From a virus: 64,000 bases of DNA. Of the stretch, positions 42,073-50,618 are shown piece by piece. The notes beneath the pieces were generated by a model. The model was not told the origin of the DNA. It searched no databases and saw only the letters and a program-made list of their open reading frames with translations. The stretch lies in the IMG/VR virus record IMGVR_UViG_3300047560_000921, positions 124,001 through 188,000 of that record. One strand, written 5' to 3'. The translations under genes were made by a program, and so were the position numbers. How positions within the stretch are numbered: the first letter of the stretch is position 1; each line of letters begins with the position of its first letter.

Positions 42073-42434
42073 TTGGTATGGTCCTTGGCTAGTTCGTAAA
42101 TCAAATCAAGTTCTCGTTTAGCTTGATCGACGTTGTCTAAGGCAGCTTGAACACTGGCGTGCTTTTGTGCCATTTCTTTCATTGCAGATTCCTTGGCCAT
42201 TTGTTCCATGACCCAGTTAATTGCAGTTTGTACAATGGGACTGAGTTCAATGCTACTGTATCCGCCGCCGATTGTCATCCACGACACTCCGTCATAGACT
42301 TCTGCTTGTTGGGTGTTGGTGTTAAAGCGCAACATGCCAGCACTTTGACTTCCAGGGCTGATATAAGGTTTGTTGCCTTGATATGTTTGTACGTTTATGT
42401 ACGGAGAATTTGAAGTGATATTGTTGATAAACAT
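42069..42434 (-). CDS. Hypothetical protein with virion-type GVSWMTIGGG segment
   Basis: A 121-residue protein. The N-terminal half resembles short phage fibre or baseplate modules (GMLRFNTNTQQAEVYDGVSW then MTIGGG, near 33-58), and the C-terminal half is helical (VQAALDNVDQAKRELDLIYE). It is probably a small structural or assembly protein. It has a leaderless-type sigma70 promoter, which is odd for a virion gene. Confidence 0.66.
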   Translation of the reverse strand: MFINNITSNSPYINVQTYQGNKPYISPGSQSAGMLRFNTNTQQAEVYDGVSWMTIGGGYSSIELSPIVQTAINWVMEQMAKESAMKEMAQKHASVQAALDNVDQAKRELDLIYELAKDHTK

Positions 42435-42439
42435 GCCAT

Positions 42440-42468
42440 AGTATAGCTAAGTTTAACTTAAATGTCAA
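42440..42468 (-). promoter_or_regulatory. Sigma70-type promoter, leaderless
   Basis: Minus strand: TTGACA (42463-42468, perfect), 17-base spacer, TATACT (42440-42445), 5 bases (ATGGC), ATG at 42434. This is the third case with exactly 5 bases between -10 box and start codon. The -35 box overlaps the 3' end of the 42465..42752 gene. Confidence 0.8.
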
Positions 42469-42752
42469 ACGCTAGTACTGGCTTCAATGGTAAAATCAAA
42501 GGGTAATTTTGCCAATAGCTTTTTGGATATTACATCGCCGTCAATTTTACTTAGGTCACTGCTCAGTGGTATATCATAGCAATGTTCCATGTCACGTTCG
42601 TGATAAACCATTACAGCACCGTCTGCTTGCTGACTAATTAACTTGCCCACAGGACTGTCAAATACAATTTTGAAAAATGACTTTAGTGTGTCTTTGTCTA
42701 GTTCTTGATCCGATACTAGTCTAATAAAATGGTTAAATTCTTCTGCTATCAT
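42465..42752 (-). CDS. Hypothetical protein
   Basis: A 95-residue soluble alpha/beta protein of unknown function (segments FFKIVFDSPVGKLISQQ and AVMVYHERDMEHCYDIPL). It is coupled by ATGA to the tagged gene upstream. No motif, membrane segment or tag of its own is seen. Confidence 0.6.
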   Translation of the reverse strand: MIAEEFNHFIRLVSDQELDKDTLKSFFKIVFDSPVGKLISQQADGAVMVYHERDMEHCYDIPLSSDLSKIDGDVISKKLLAKLPFDFTIEASTSV

Positions 42753-43387
42753 TGTGAGTCCTTAGTATCGTAAGCCGCAGGGTTTATTAAATAGAAGCCC
42801 GCTTGTCCGCCTGTTAATCTTGTATGGAAGTCCCAGGTAGGAAGTAATCTCTTTACCATTCTTGCGTATAGCTTTGTACGTGAAGGTTCTGCAGAAGTAA
42901 ACTGTATCTCTTCTACTTTATCTCCATAGCTCGTTAAAAACGTGCGAGTAATATCGACCACAGTGGACATAACCTCTGCAGAGTTTCCTGTGCCTGCTAG
43001 GCCAAATTCTTTGTCGTAATCGAACTCGCTATCTCGTTGCTTAAATCCAATGGTCCATTGCTTAGGTCTGGATGTTCTCATTACCCTAGCATACCAAAGG
43101 TATTCTATGTCGCCAATCTTAAAACTAGCAAACGCTTCTTCACTGCCACGGAATTCCCAGTTCCAAGTCTTGCCAGATTTGAATAGCTCAGTTAGTGATT
43201 CGCTTTCAGTTACTTGAATAAGTCTGCTACTGCCAATTGGCTTAACTGGGAATATGTCGGCTATTTGTTGCTCCATGGTATGGATGCCCACATCAACACT
43301 AAGAGCACGTTCCCAGCGAGGATCTTGCGCTTCTTTTTCATTTTTAGGAATGTATCCACTACACTCTAGAAGTTCTTGTAATCTCAT
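42749..43387 (-). CDS. Tagged protein (MRLQELLE)
   Basis: A 212-residue protein beginning MRLQELLECSGYIPK, with L-L-E at 6-8. The start at 43387 overlaps the upstream stop (ATGA); four extra codons upstream are unlikely because the tag then would not be N-terminal. The C-terminal region (SAEPSRTKLYARMVKRLL) resembles an acyltransferase-like helix but no complete GNAT motif is found. Function unknown. Confidence 0.72.
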   Translation of the reverse strand: MRLQELLECSGYIPKNEKEAQDPRWERALSVDVGIHTMEQQIADIFPVKPIGSSRLIQVTESESLTELFKSGKTWNWEFRGSEEAFASFKIGDIEYLWYARVMRTSRPKQWTIGFKQRDSEFDYDKEFGLAGTGNSAEVMSTVVDITRTFLTSYGDKVEEIQFTSAEPSRTKLYARMVKRLLPTWDFHTRLTGGQAGFYLINPAAYDTKDSQ

Positions 43388-44325
43388 TGGCCTCTCCACA
43401 CTGCATAAAGTCCAGTATCGGAATTATAGTTGCCATATACTTTGCTTAGGTTTGTATCAACATAGGCCTGTAGTTCTTTTTTAGTAGTGTTAGGTTGTAC
43501 ATCAAACGCAAAATATTGGTAGCCTTCGCGACCTTTGCCGAGATATTGACCACCTAGCTTGCCCATAATTGTATCTATTCTATTTTCAGCAGCTTTGTTT
43601 TTGCTAGCAATATACCTTTTATCACTTGCTCCTCTTGCATCAGCGGGATCATCAGTCTCTAAGTCCCAGTTATCAACCTTGAAAAACCCTTTCATTTCAA
43701 CTCCTGGGATTTGACTTAGACTCATCCAGTTACGACGACCACCTGGTGTTTGACTAGCTCCAGCAAGTAATGGACGTTTCATAATAGTTAAGACAATGCC
43801 ATATAAGGCTTTAGCTAGACCAACACCGCGATATTGTTCATCTACTGTAATAGTTCCAACTTGTAAGGCGCCACTAAGTGGAAACCTAAGTGGAAACCCG
43901 GGCCCTACGTTATGTAAACTTAATTTACCCACTAGTCTACCTGGCGCCTTGTCAAACTCTTCTTTGCGCCTTTCGTTTCGTTGTTTCCAGTATTCTACTC
44001 TGCTAGCATGTTCGCGACTATTATACCATGAAAGTTTCTTTGGTTCGGGTGTAAACTCGTACTCGCCTTTGTTTATTTTGTCCCATAGCTTAACTTCAAT
44101 GTCTCCGCTATCATTTGTTATAGAATAAAGTAACCCACTACCACCAGGTAATGGCTTAATTGTTTTAGTAGAACCGTATTCTACGTCTAAGTATTCCTTG
44201 CCGCCTTCGAACCCGCTCTTGCCTAAGCGTTCGATTTCAGTTAAGTTGGCACTTTCTACATTGTATCTAGGATCAGTTTTCTGACGATCCTCAGTTTGTT
44301 TTTTAAATAGTTCTCTTAATCTCAT
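43384..44325 (-). CDS. Tagged GNAT-like acetyltransferase (MRLREL)
   Basis: A 313-residue protein beginning MRLRELFKKQTEDRQK. Lys replaces the Glu of the usual L/I-x-E site, so cleavage is uncertain here. Its central part has a GNAT motif A (VGTITVDEQYRGVGLAKALYG near 155-175, in parts: VDEQYRGVGLAKALYG). If it is delivered with the DNA, it could acetylate host targets at once, as the T4 head protein Alt ADP-ribosylates them. It lies just after the fibre gene. Confidence 0.74.
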   Translation of the reverse strand: MRLRELFKKQTEDRQKTDPRYNVESANLTEIERLGKSGFEGGKEYLDVEYGSTKTIKPLPGGSGLLYSITNDSGDIEVKLWDKINKGEYEFTPEPKKLSWYNSREHASRVEYWKQRNERRKEEFDKAPGRLVGKLSLHNVGPGFPLRFPLSGALQVGTITVDEQYRGVGLAKALYGIVLTIMKRPLLAGASQTPGGRRNWMSLSQIPGVEMKGFFKVDNWDLETDDPADARGASDKRYIASKNKAAENRIDTIMGKLGGQYLGKGREGYQYFAFDVQPNTTKKELQAYVDTNLSKVYGNYNSDTGLYAVWRGQ

Positions 44326-44326
44326 A

Positions 44327-45886
44327 TTAGAAAGTCACGGTTGTTACGGATGCAAAAGCAGTCCATTTAATTGTGTTGCTGGCCATACCAGTTGCTGTAA
44401 TAGTTAGCACATCGCCAGACACAGATACATCTGCGGCCAGTGTCGAACCAGTACTGGCTAGTATTTCGTTTACTGTTGCACCTACTAGTGTAACAACTCC
44501 GCCGTTATTAATCAATAAGCCTTTAACTATGCTAGCATAACGCTGTAGTGCATTGGCACCTACAAACTTAACTTCAAAGCTAGCACTTGCCCCTACTGGT
44601 ACATGGATCTTGTTAGTGCCCACAATAGTAAGCTCAGTTGGGATAGAATCAGTTGTTGTGCAAGTAAGAACATAGTTGCTGGTATTTACAGTTGGATCAG
44701 CATCACTGATTAAGACTTGTTGATTGTTTACTGTTGTCTTGCTATAAGTTGTCAGCCAACGATTTGTAACGCTACCGATATTGTAAGTGTCGGTACTTAA
44801 TGGAACAATGTCACTGTTAATTTCTGCGGCAAATGTTACAGTGTCAGTTGCGGCATTACCCAATTGAATGTTACCGTCTGCTGTAATGCTACCAGTTGCA
44901 TGAATGTTACCTGCAACGTTTAAGTTGCCGCCACCGATAGTTGTATCACCTTGAATGTTAACACTACCTGCACCTTCAGTAATAAGGCTAATACTAGTAT
45001 TGCCTCCGGTAGAGTTAGTACTAATAGGACCACTGCCAGTGCCGTCTTCGATATGTGTTACGCGGCCATAACTATCAACAGTAACGTTAGCATAAGCATA
45101 AACACCTGCAACAACACCACTAGCAGGAACATCAATTAAACCTGTTTGGTTGTTGTACAGCAATGGACCTTGTACGCTTAGACTTTCTCTGGCACGAATT
45201 TCAGTAAAGTAACGATTAACGCCTTCTGAAATGTCAGTGGTATTTCTAGGAATTGTAATTAAACCAGTACTGGGATTATAGTTTGCAACACCTGTAGTAT
45301 AGCTTAAACTGGCTTGTGCTCTAGCTTCTGTAAAGAATCTAGCAGTAGGTACTTCGATTAATCTATCGGTTCTTGGATTGTATCTAATCAAACCAGCAGT
45401 ACCGTCGTAGGTCAAGAAAGTTGGTTGAATATCATCGCCGACTACGTTGATACTATCGCGGGCCCTACTTGTTAAGAAGTATAAGTTGTTAGAGCCTTCT
45501 TCGATAAAATCAGTTGTTTGCTCATTTAGCTTGTATTCTACCCACTGTTTAGTTGTCGCCTCTAAGGGTAACAGCGGATCGCGGGACATAACTAGCGGAC
45601 CAGTCATAGTGTCCCCGGCCCTACTAACTGCGGAGTTAGCCAAGCTAGTAATATTTGTTATAAAATCGGGGTCATTGCCAATAGCAGTAGAAATCTCACC
45701 CAGGGTGTCTAATACACCTGGAGCACCGTTTATTAACTCGGCAACGGCGGTACGAACCCAACGAGTAGTGGCGACAACATTACTGTTTTCGCTTTGCGGC
45801 GGATCTTGTACTTCTACTGAATGAACAATAAGTTGACCTGTTGGGTCTAACTGTAAATTGCCCCTTGATTTTATAATTGTTGTCAT
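44327..45886 (-). CDS. Tail fibre-like virion protein with repeated modules
   Basis: A 519-residue protein made of repeating modules. A unit with FFTEARAQASLSYTTGVANY and TGLITIP, another with YFTEIRARESLSVQ and TGLIDVP, and an earlier one with YFLTSRARDSINVVG and AGLIRYNP occur at roughly 33-45-residue spacing (about residues 140-270). Gly/Thr-rich strands follow, and a C-terminal domain of about 130 residues with hydrophobic strands ends in TVTTVTF. It resembles long fibre or baseplate wedge proteins of T4-like phages. It sits 2 bases after a 55-residue gene with a late-type promoter. Confidence 0.82.
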   Translation of the reverse strand: MTTIIKSRGNLQLDPTGQLIVHSVEVQDPPQSENSNVVATTRWVRTAVAELINGAPGVLDTLGEISTAIGNDPDFITNITSLANSAVSRAGDTMTGPLVMSRDPLLPLEATTKQWVEYKLNEQTTDFIEEGSNNLYFLTSRARDSINVVGDDIQPTFLTYDGTAGLIRYNPRTDRLIEVPTARFFTEARAQASLSYTTGVANYNPSTGLITIPRNTTDISEGVNRYFTEIRARESLSVQGPLLYNNQTGLIDVPASGVVAGVYAYANVTVDSYGRVTHIEDGTGSGPISTNSTGGNTSISLITEGAGSVNIQGDTTIGGGNLNVAGNIHATGSITADGNIQLGNAATDTVTFAAEINSDIVPLSTDTYNIGSVTNRWLTTYSKTTVNNQQVLISDADPTVNTSNYVLTCTTTDSIPTELTIVGTNKIHVPVGASASFEVKFVGANALQRYASIVKGLLINNGGVVTLVGATVNEILASTGSTLAADVSVSGDVLTITATGMASNTIKWTAFASVTTVTF

Positions 45887-45888
45887 TT

Positions 45889-46056
45889 TTATTCTTTGAT
45901 AATTTCTACAACTACGCCGTTACCAACTAACTCTTGTACAAGCACTTCTAGGTTAGTTACAACATCGTGCCCAGCTAGTGGAACTACATCTGCTTCGCTA
46001 TCCTTAGTTAATCTGCTTAGTTTGATAACAACTAGTTCTTCGTGTATTTTTGCCAT
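45889..46056 (-). CDS. Small 55-residue protein ahead of the tail fibre
   Basis: A short gene reading MAKIHEELVVIKLSRL at its start and ending VVVEIIKE. It is mostly beta/helix with no recognised family. It has an ATG with a GGAGAGAGAT ribosome site, a late-type core (AATAAATACTATATT) upstream, and the fibre ATG 2 bases beyond its stop, all of which support a real gene. It may be a fibre chaperone or small structural protein. Confidence 0.75.
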   Translation of the reverse strand: MAKIHEELVVIKLSRLTKDSEADVVPLAGHDVVTNLEVLVQELVGNGVVVEIIKE

Positions 46057-46147
46057 ATCTCTCTCCAATATAGTATTTATTTGGATTGTATCGTAGTGAT
46101 ACTGTAAATATTTATGAATAAATACTCATATAATTTTAGGGACACAC
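46057..46147. promoter_or_regulatory. Divergent late-type promoters with a shared core
   Basis: Both directions carry an AATAAATACT core: minus strand around 46068-46082 (AATAAATACTATATTGG) toward the fibre genes, and plus strand around 46117-46133 (AATAAATACTCATATAAT) toward the methyltransferase operon. Ribosome sites follow on both sides (GGAGAGAG minus; TTAGGG plus). Neither has a convincing TTGACA -35 box. Confidence 0.65.
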
Positions 46148-47617
46148 ATGAGCTTCTTCAGCCAATATCCAGAATTTGTAGAGCAAGACTCTCGCAAAGA
46201 CCGCGGTTTCAGCCAAGTTACAATAGAAACATTAGACAACAGGCATCAAGTATCTGCACCATCGTGGTTAGTAGACGGAATGACGGTATTGGATTTGGGA
46301 AGTTGCCTTGGAGCAACAGGGCATTGGGTCCTTAGTCACGGCTGTACACATTACACAGGCGTTGAAGTGCAGCCAGAATTGGCTGCTACAAGCAGAACGT
46401 TATTGTCTAAATATTGGAAAGACACGCAATATTCTATTGTAGAACAAGACTTGCGAAGCTTCTTGGATCAAGAAATTGCCGCAGGTAAGAAGTATGATGT
46501 TATTGTTATGGTAGGAGTCATTTATGCTTTCCTTGATACATATAACATCCTGAGTAAGTTGGCAGAAATATGTGACTATTCCATGGTCATTGACAGCATT
46601 TATCCATGGAACATGACAACGCCCGATGTACCTATCATTGATGTAATACGCTGGCAACATATTAACAGTTCTGATTCCAATACTGCATTTCAAGGCGCAG
46701 GCAGTCGACCAGCACCTAACGCACTACGCATCATGATGGAAACTCTGGGCTATGAAAACAAAGAAGGCCTGTTATATCCAAAACCAGTAGAAAATAAAGA
46801 CGTACATGATAGCTATATTACTCCCATTGAGCGTCCAGGTTCTAAATCTTATAAATTACCTGCACGTTACATGATGCGTTTTTACAAAACAGAACAAACA
46901 TCTATCAAGCAAGTTGGCGATTATGTTGTATCGAACAACAAAGACAAAAAAGTAGAAATGGCCAAGGCGCCGCCTGTAGCAGTTGCAGATACCTGGGTGT
47001 TCGACGAAACGGTTGCTAAACGATTCCAGCAAGAAGCAGAAACACATATTCCCGATTATGCTAGAGTTATTAAAATGTGCATGGAGTACACTAACCAAGT
47101 CTACAACACTAATAAATCAATAAACATAATCGACGTTGGTAGTGCGTTAGGTAACACTATGGATTCTTTTATATCACAAGGATATACTAACGTAACAGGG
47201 GTAGATAACAGTCAATCGATGATTGCGTCTAGTAAGTATCCTGATCAAGTAACATTGTCTAATACATTCCCGCAAGGACAATACGATGTAGTGTTAGCTA
47301 ACTGGACCTTACACTTTGTCACTGAACGCAAACAGTATATCCAAGACATATATGATTCAATGACACACAATGGTATGCTTATACTAAGTGACAAAATGGA
47401 CCATAGTCTGGAAACAGAAAATTTATACTACGACTTTAAACGTGCAAACGGCGTGCCCGAAGATGTAATTCAAAAGAAGAAGACTGCACTAGTAGGCGTA
47501 TTAGTAACCAAGCCTTTGCAATGGTACTTAGACACGCTAAAGGAAATAGGATTTACTGATATCCAAGTTATAAATTCACGCTTTATGTTCTCAACAATCT
47601 ATGCAAGAAAACTATAA
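46148..47617 (+). CDS. Tandem two-domain SAM methyltransferase
   Basis: A 489-residue protein with two separate class I methyltransferase domains. Domain 1 has MTVLDLGSCLGATG near 49-62 and domain 2 INIIDVGSALGNTMDSF near 325-341 with GVDNSQSMI and VVLANWTLHF near 388. The domains are not close copies. Such an enzyme could methylate two sites of one product or use one domain for recognition. It opens the plus-strand operon, and its end overlaps the hydrolase gene by 17 bases. Substrate unknown. Confidence 0.82.
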   Translation: MSFFSQYPEFVEQDSRKDRGFSQVTIETLDNRHQVSAPSWLVDGMTVLDLGSCLGATGHWVLSHGCTHYTGVEVQPELAATSRTLLSKYWKDTQYSIVEQDLRSFLDQEIAAGKKYDVIVMVGVIYAFLDTYNILSKLAEICDYSMVIDSIYPWNMTTPDVPIIDVIRWQHINSSDSNTAFQGAGSRPAPNALRIMMETLGYENKEGLLYPKPVENKDVHDSYITPIERPGSKSYKLPARYMMRFYKTEQTSIKQVGDYVVSNNKDKKVEMAKAPPVAVADTWVFDETVAKRFQQEAETHIPDYARVIKMCMEYTNQVYNTNKSINIIDVGSALGNTMDSFISQGYTNVTGVDNSQSMIASSKYPDQVTLSNTFPQGQYDVVLANWTLHFVTERKQYIQDIYDSMTHNGMLILSDKMDHSLETENLYYDFKRANGVPEDVIQKKKTALVGVLVTKPLQWYLDTLKEIGFTDIQVINSRFMFSTIYARKL

Positions 47618-48527
47618 TTTTATTCAAGGTAAAGGTGTACAGTTGTATGTTAGGTGCATACCGTCTATAACACCAACGAACAAAGCAGTACTACTATTCA
47701 ATAGCCGTAGCCTTTGCGTCGAATCTAGCATGGGCATCTCAATGAGCAGTATCAGTTACGGTGATTACTTAGCCAGTAAAGGTATTGAAGTGTTTTTAGT
47801 TGATCTACGAGGATACGGACAAAGTACTATCATTCAAGAGCAACTTGCATCCACAAAAGCGCAAGTTACAGACCCAATGTCGTTACAAAAGTACTACGAT
47901 GATTTGTTATCCAGCGTCACCTATGTAAAACAAACCATGGGTGCAGATACGGAAGTGACCTTAATGGGATTTAGTTTCTTGGGTACATTAGTTGTCACGT
48001 TTGCTCATTTATATCCCGATGCCGTTAAGAATGTTATTAGCTTGAATCCAACCTGGCTTAGGGAGGAGCAAGACCCTACCAACGATTCATTTAATTTTAC
48101 TACAAATGTAGATAACAATGCTCCTTATGTAGAAGTTAATATGGCTAATATTAAGCATAGGTTAGAAGTTGCACAGCCTGAAGGAAAAAACTTTATTGAC
48201 CAAACATGGTTTGACCAAGCAAACACGGCATTGGCTATGCACCACAAGACATTTGACAGTAGCACACAGTCGTGGAAAATTCACAAAAAGATTAGTTGGA
48301 TCAAACATCTAACATCGTTGAATAGTATGAAGAATGTAAAGGCAAACGTATTGTTTATTACAGCACAGTATGATACTGAAAATCCTTTTTATCTTGTTAG
48401 GCGTATGTTTAACAGATTAGGAATTCATAATAAGTATCTTAGAATTTTACCTAATGCCACCCATCTTTGTATATGGGAAACGGCAAGGCACACACTTTAC
48501 GAATGGACAGCGGAGTTTATATTATGA
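47601..48527 (+). CDS. Alpha/beta hydrolase
   Basis: A 308-residue alpha/beta-hydrolase-fold protein. The nucleophile elbow is GFSFLG near residue 123 (GxSxxG), preceded by VDLRGYGQS (oxyanion/RGxGxS region), and a likely catalytic His is in NATHLCIWE near residue 290. Hydrolases of this type cleave esters, thioesters or amides. In this operon it could release or proof-read a product. It overlaps the methyltransferase gene by 17 bases and the next gene by 4. Confidence 0.82.
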   Translation: MQENYNFIQGKGVQLYVRCIPSITPTNKAVLLFNSRSLCVESSMGISMSSISYGDYLASKGIEVFLVDLRGYGQSTIIQEQLASTKAQVTDPMSLQKYYDDLLSSVTYVKQTMGADTEVTLMGFSFLGTLVVTFAHLYPDAVKNVISLNPTWLREEQDPTNDSFNFTTNVDNNAPYVEVNMANIKHRLEVAQPEGKNFIDQTWFDQANTALAMHHKTFDSSTQSWKIHKKISWIKHLTSLNSMKNVKANVLFITAQYDTENPFYLVRRMFNRLGIHNKYLRILPNATHLCIWETARHTLYEWTAEFIL

Positions 48528-49162
48528 TGCCCGATATGAAATATTTGATTTTAAGCACTGAGAATTTTTGTGTTTATACTATGAGTCCCCGACACTTAAC
48601 TGCAAATGCATTAGTAGCAGGAGAAGGCGACAGCATGATTCGTGGTATTACTTGGAGCAATAGCGTTGAGTACAATCGTGTTACTAACCGAGACTTTTTC
48701 TACGATAAAATATACACAGTAGACACAGCACGAAATGCTTTTATTGAAGTAGATCCTGCTAATGTGTCCGATACATGGAAGCAAACTAGGGAAATTCTTC
48801 GATTAAGGCAAGATGCGTTTTTTAATTGGGAAACACATTTATCAAATAGTCTTGCAAGAGTTATGCGACATGGATGGGAACATTTTGATGTAGTGGCAGA
48901 ACAAGAAATTGCCAAGTCCGATCCTGCTAATAATAGCTACACATGGGTGTTAGAAGAATATGCTCGTACTATGGAAGTATCAGTACAGCAGGCCTACAAA
49001 GAATTAAAGTTACGCATCGAATCTGACAACATTACCAAATTTAGAATTCAAGCCCTTGGAGAAAAATGGCGAAATAAAATAAATCAATGTAATACATTCA
49101 ACGACATTGAAGCCGCAAGAAAAGAAATGGTACGAGAGTTTTGGCTTAACAGTTTAATATGA
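48524..49162 (+). CDS. Unknown protein of the plus-strand operon
   Basis: A 212-residue protein of unknown function. The start codon ATG at 48524 overlaps the hydrolase stop (ATGATG); a start at 48536 (MKYLILS) is equally possible. The N-terminus has beta-strand character (MKYLILSTENFCVYTM) and the rest is helical and charged. It is coupled by ATGA to the PP-loop gene. Confidence 0.65.
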   Translation: MMPDMKYLILSTENFCVYTMSPRHLTANALVAGEGDSMIRGITWSNSVEYNRVTNRDFFYDKIYTVDTARNAFIEVDPANVSDTWKQTREILRLRQDAFFNWETHLSNSLARVMRHGWEHFDVVAEQEIAKSDPANNSYTWVLEEYARTMEVSVQQAYKELKLRIESDNITKFRIQALGEKWRNKINQCNTFNDIEAARKEMVREFWLNSLI

Positions 49163-50256
49163 AATCACTTTACTATTTTAATCCTATGACTGTTACTAAC
49201 AGCCTTTTTAGGAAGGATGCTATTGCATGGGGCAAGGTATATAATCTAATAGGCCGTGCAGTGGGTATGAATGATAGGTCGGGAACGTTAAGCCAGCCCA
49301 TATCATTGGCCACCTATGATAGATGTAAACTGCCAGTCCTTAGTTCCAACTATGTTTCTTATGATGAAGCCGCAGACCAAAGGGTAAAAGAAATATATGA
49401 ATCTAGTGTAAGGCTAGGTAAACCTATAGGCATTATGTGGAGTGGCGGCATTGATAGTACAACCATTGTTGTTGCCTTTCTAAGAAACTACAGTGTGGCA
49501 GAACTTAAACAACGAGTCAAAATTATTCTAAGTACAGAAGCTACGTTAGAAAATCCTACATTTTATTTGAATCACATTTTACCTAACTTTGAATTTGTTA
49601 ACAGTGAATACACGCCATGGCTATTTGACGGATCTATGTTAATTGTTACTGGGGAATTTAACGACCAACTGTTTGGTAGTGATTTAATTAAATTTTACTT
49701 AACTACATGCGGAGCAGAAACAGTCAATGCAAAATTTTCACGCGATGATATTTTTAGTTATATCAACAGCAAAATAAAAGATAGTAAAATATCAAACATT
49801 TTAATTGATGCAGTTATTGAGTCTAGTACCAAGTACGGCGTCAGCTTAGAAAAGAATAGTGATTTCTTTTGGTGGTACAATTTCTGCTTTAAATGGCAGT
49901 GCGTACATTTTAGATTTTATGCATTAACGTTTCCTAGATTAATCCCAACAATTAATGAAGAGTGGGACAGAACGTACATGATACATTTTTTCCAAACAGA
50001 TGCATTTCAGTTATGGAGCATTAATAGTCCGCAAGTAAGGTACATCGATGATTGGAAGAACTATAAATTTAAGGCCAAGGAAAGTATCTATAGATTTGAT
50101 AAGAACTATGAGTACTTCAGAAACAAAATCAAACGCCCTAGCTTACAAACAGTATTTTATCAGCGAATACTATCCGAAGCAGTAACTAGTGATTTTCAAA
50201 TATTGCCTACATTTGATCCGCATGAATATTATAACTCAGAAAATTCATTCAAATAA
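49159..50256 (+). CDS. Asparagine-synthase-like PP-loop ATPase (copy 1)
   Basis: A 365-residue protein with the PP-loop IMWSGGIDSTTIVV near residues 94-107 and an asparagine-synthase-type second motif GEFNDQLFGSD near 172-182 (family GExGDELFGGY). The glutaminase domain of AsnB is absent. This subfamily adenylates a carboxylate and forms an amide or ring bond; the QueC cysteine cluster is not present. It is a paralogue of the 62354..63274 protein, sharing FFQTDAFQLWSIN-type and YKxxAKxxI segments at the C-terminus. It ends one base into a strong terminator. Confidence 0.8.
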   Translation: MKSLYYFNPMTVTNSLFRKDAIAWGKVYNLIGRAVGMNDRSGTLSQPISLATYDRCKLPVLSSNYVSYDEAADQRVKEIYESSVRLGKPIGIMWSGGIDSTTIVVAFLRNYSVAELKQRVKIILSTEATLENPTFYLNHILPNFEFVNSEYTPWLFDGSMLIVTGEFNDQLFGSDLIKFYLTTCGAETVNAKFSRDDIFSYINSKIKDSKISNILIDAVIESSTKYGVSLEKNSDFFWWYNFCFKWQCVHFRFYALTFPRLIPTINEEWDRTYMIHFFQTDAFQLWSINSPQVRYIDDWKNYKFKAKESIYRFDKNYEYFRNKIKRPSLQTVFYQRILSEAVTSDFQILPTFDPHEYYNSENSFK

Positions 50257-50278
50257 AAAGCCCCGTTAGGGGCTTTTT
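50255..50278. terminator. Strong bidirectional rho-independent terminator
   Basis: Perfect 10-base stem AAAAAGCCCC/GGGGCTTTTT (50255-50264 and 50269-50278) with a 4-base GTTA loop and T-runs on both strands. It closes the plus-strand operon and, on the minus strand, the 50292..50588 gene. This is the clearest terminator in the window. Confidence 0.95.
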
Positions 50279-50291
50279 AATTAGCAGTTAG

Positions 50292-50588
50292 TTAAACTGC
50301 TGAGTGAGTTGAAACAATGTTATTTGCAATCAAATATGCTTTTCTAGCTTGGAAGTCTGCGTGGTTAGCAAGACTTGCTTGGAATGCTTGTTGTGCGGCT
50401 TTATTTTCAAAAACCACAGCAGATTCCCACACATTTGCGTCAGTAGAACTTTGCGCTCCAGTTGACGAAACTACGCCCGGGAACGAGCTAACATAACTCG
50501 ACCAGCGTGTAGCTCCGGCGGCATCAACCTGATTCCACCATTGTACATTTGCAGGTTTAACTGTTCTTGTTGTAACTGTATATGCCAT
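50292..50588 (-). CDS. Small late protein, unknown
   Basis: A 98-residue Ala/Val/Ser-rich protein with alternating strands (VTTRTVKPANVQWWNQVD near 4-21) and a helical C-terminus ending VSTHSAV. It could be a small virion protein. The AGGAG site 7 bases before the ATG and a GATAAATAA late core upstream suggest strong late expression. Confidence 0.7.
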   Translation of the reverse strand: MAYTVTTRTVKPANVQWWNQVDAAGATRWSSYVSSFPGVVSSTGAQSSTDANVWESAVVFENKAAQQAFQASLANHADFQARKAYLIANNIVSTHSAV

Positions 50589-50618
50589 ATAAATCTCCTA
50601 TAGGATAGCTAACTATAG

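Noticed and set aside
42749-43387. GNAT acetyltransferase
   Set aside because: The helix SRTKLYARMVKR looks like GNAT C-terminal regions, but no Q/R-x-x-G-x-G/A acetyl-CoA loop is present.
49159-50256. PP-loop SGGIDSTT as QueC (7-cyano-7-deazaguanine synthase)
   Set aside because: QueC would complete the deazaguanine pathway, but the C-terminal zinc Cys cluster is absent and the GE-x-x-DQLFGS motif matches asparagine-synthase-type ligases. The same applies to 62354..63274.
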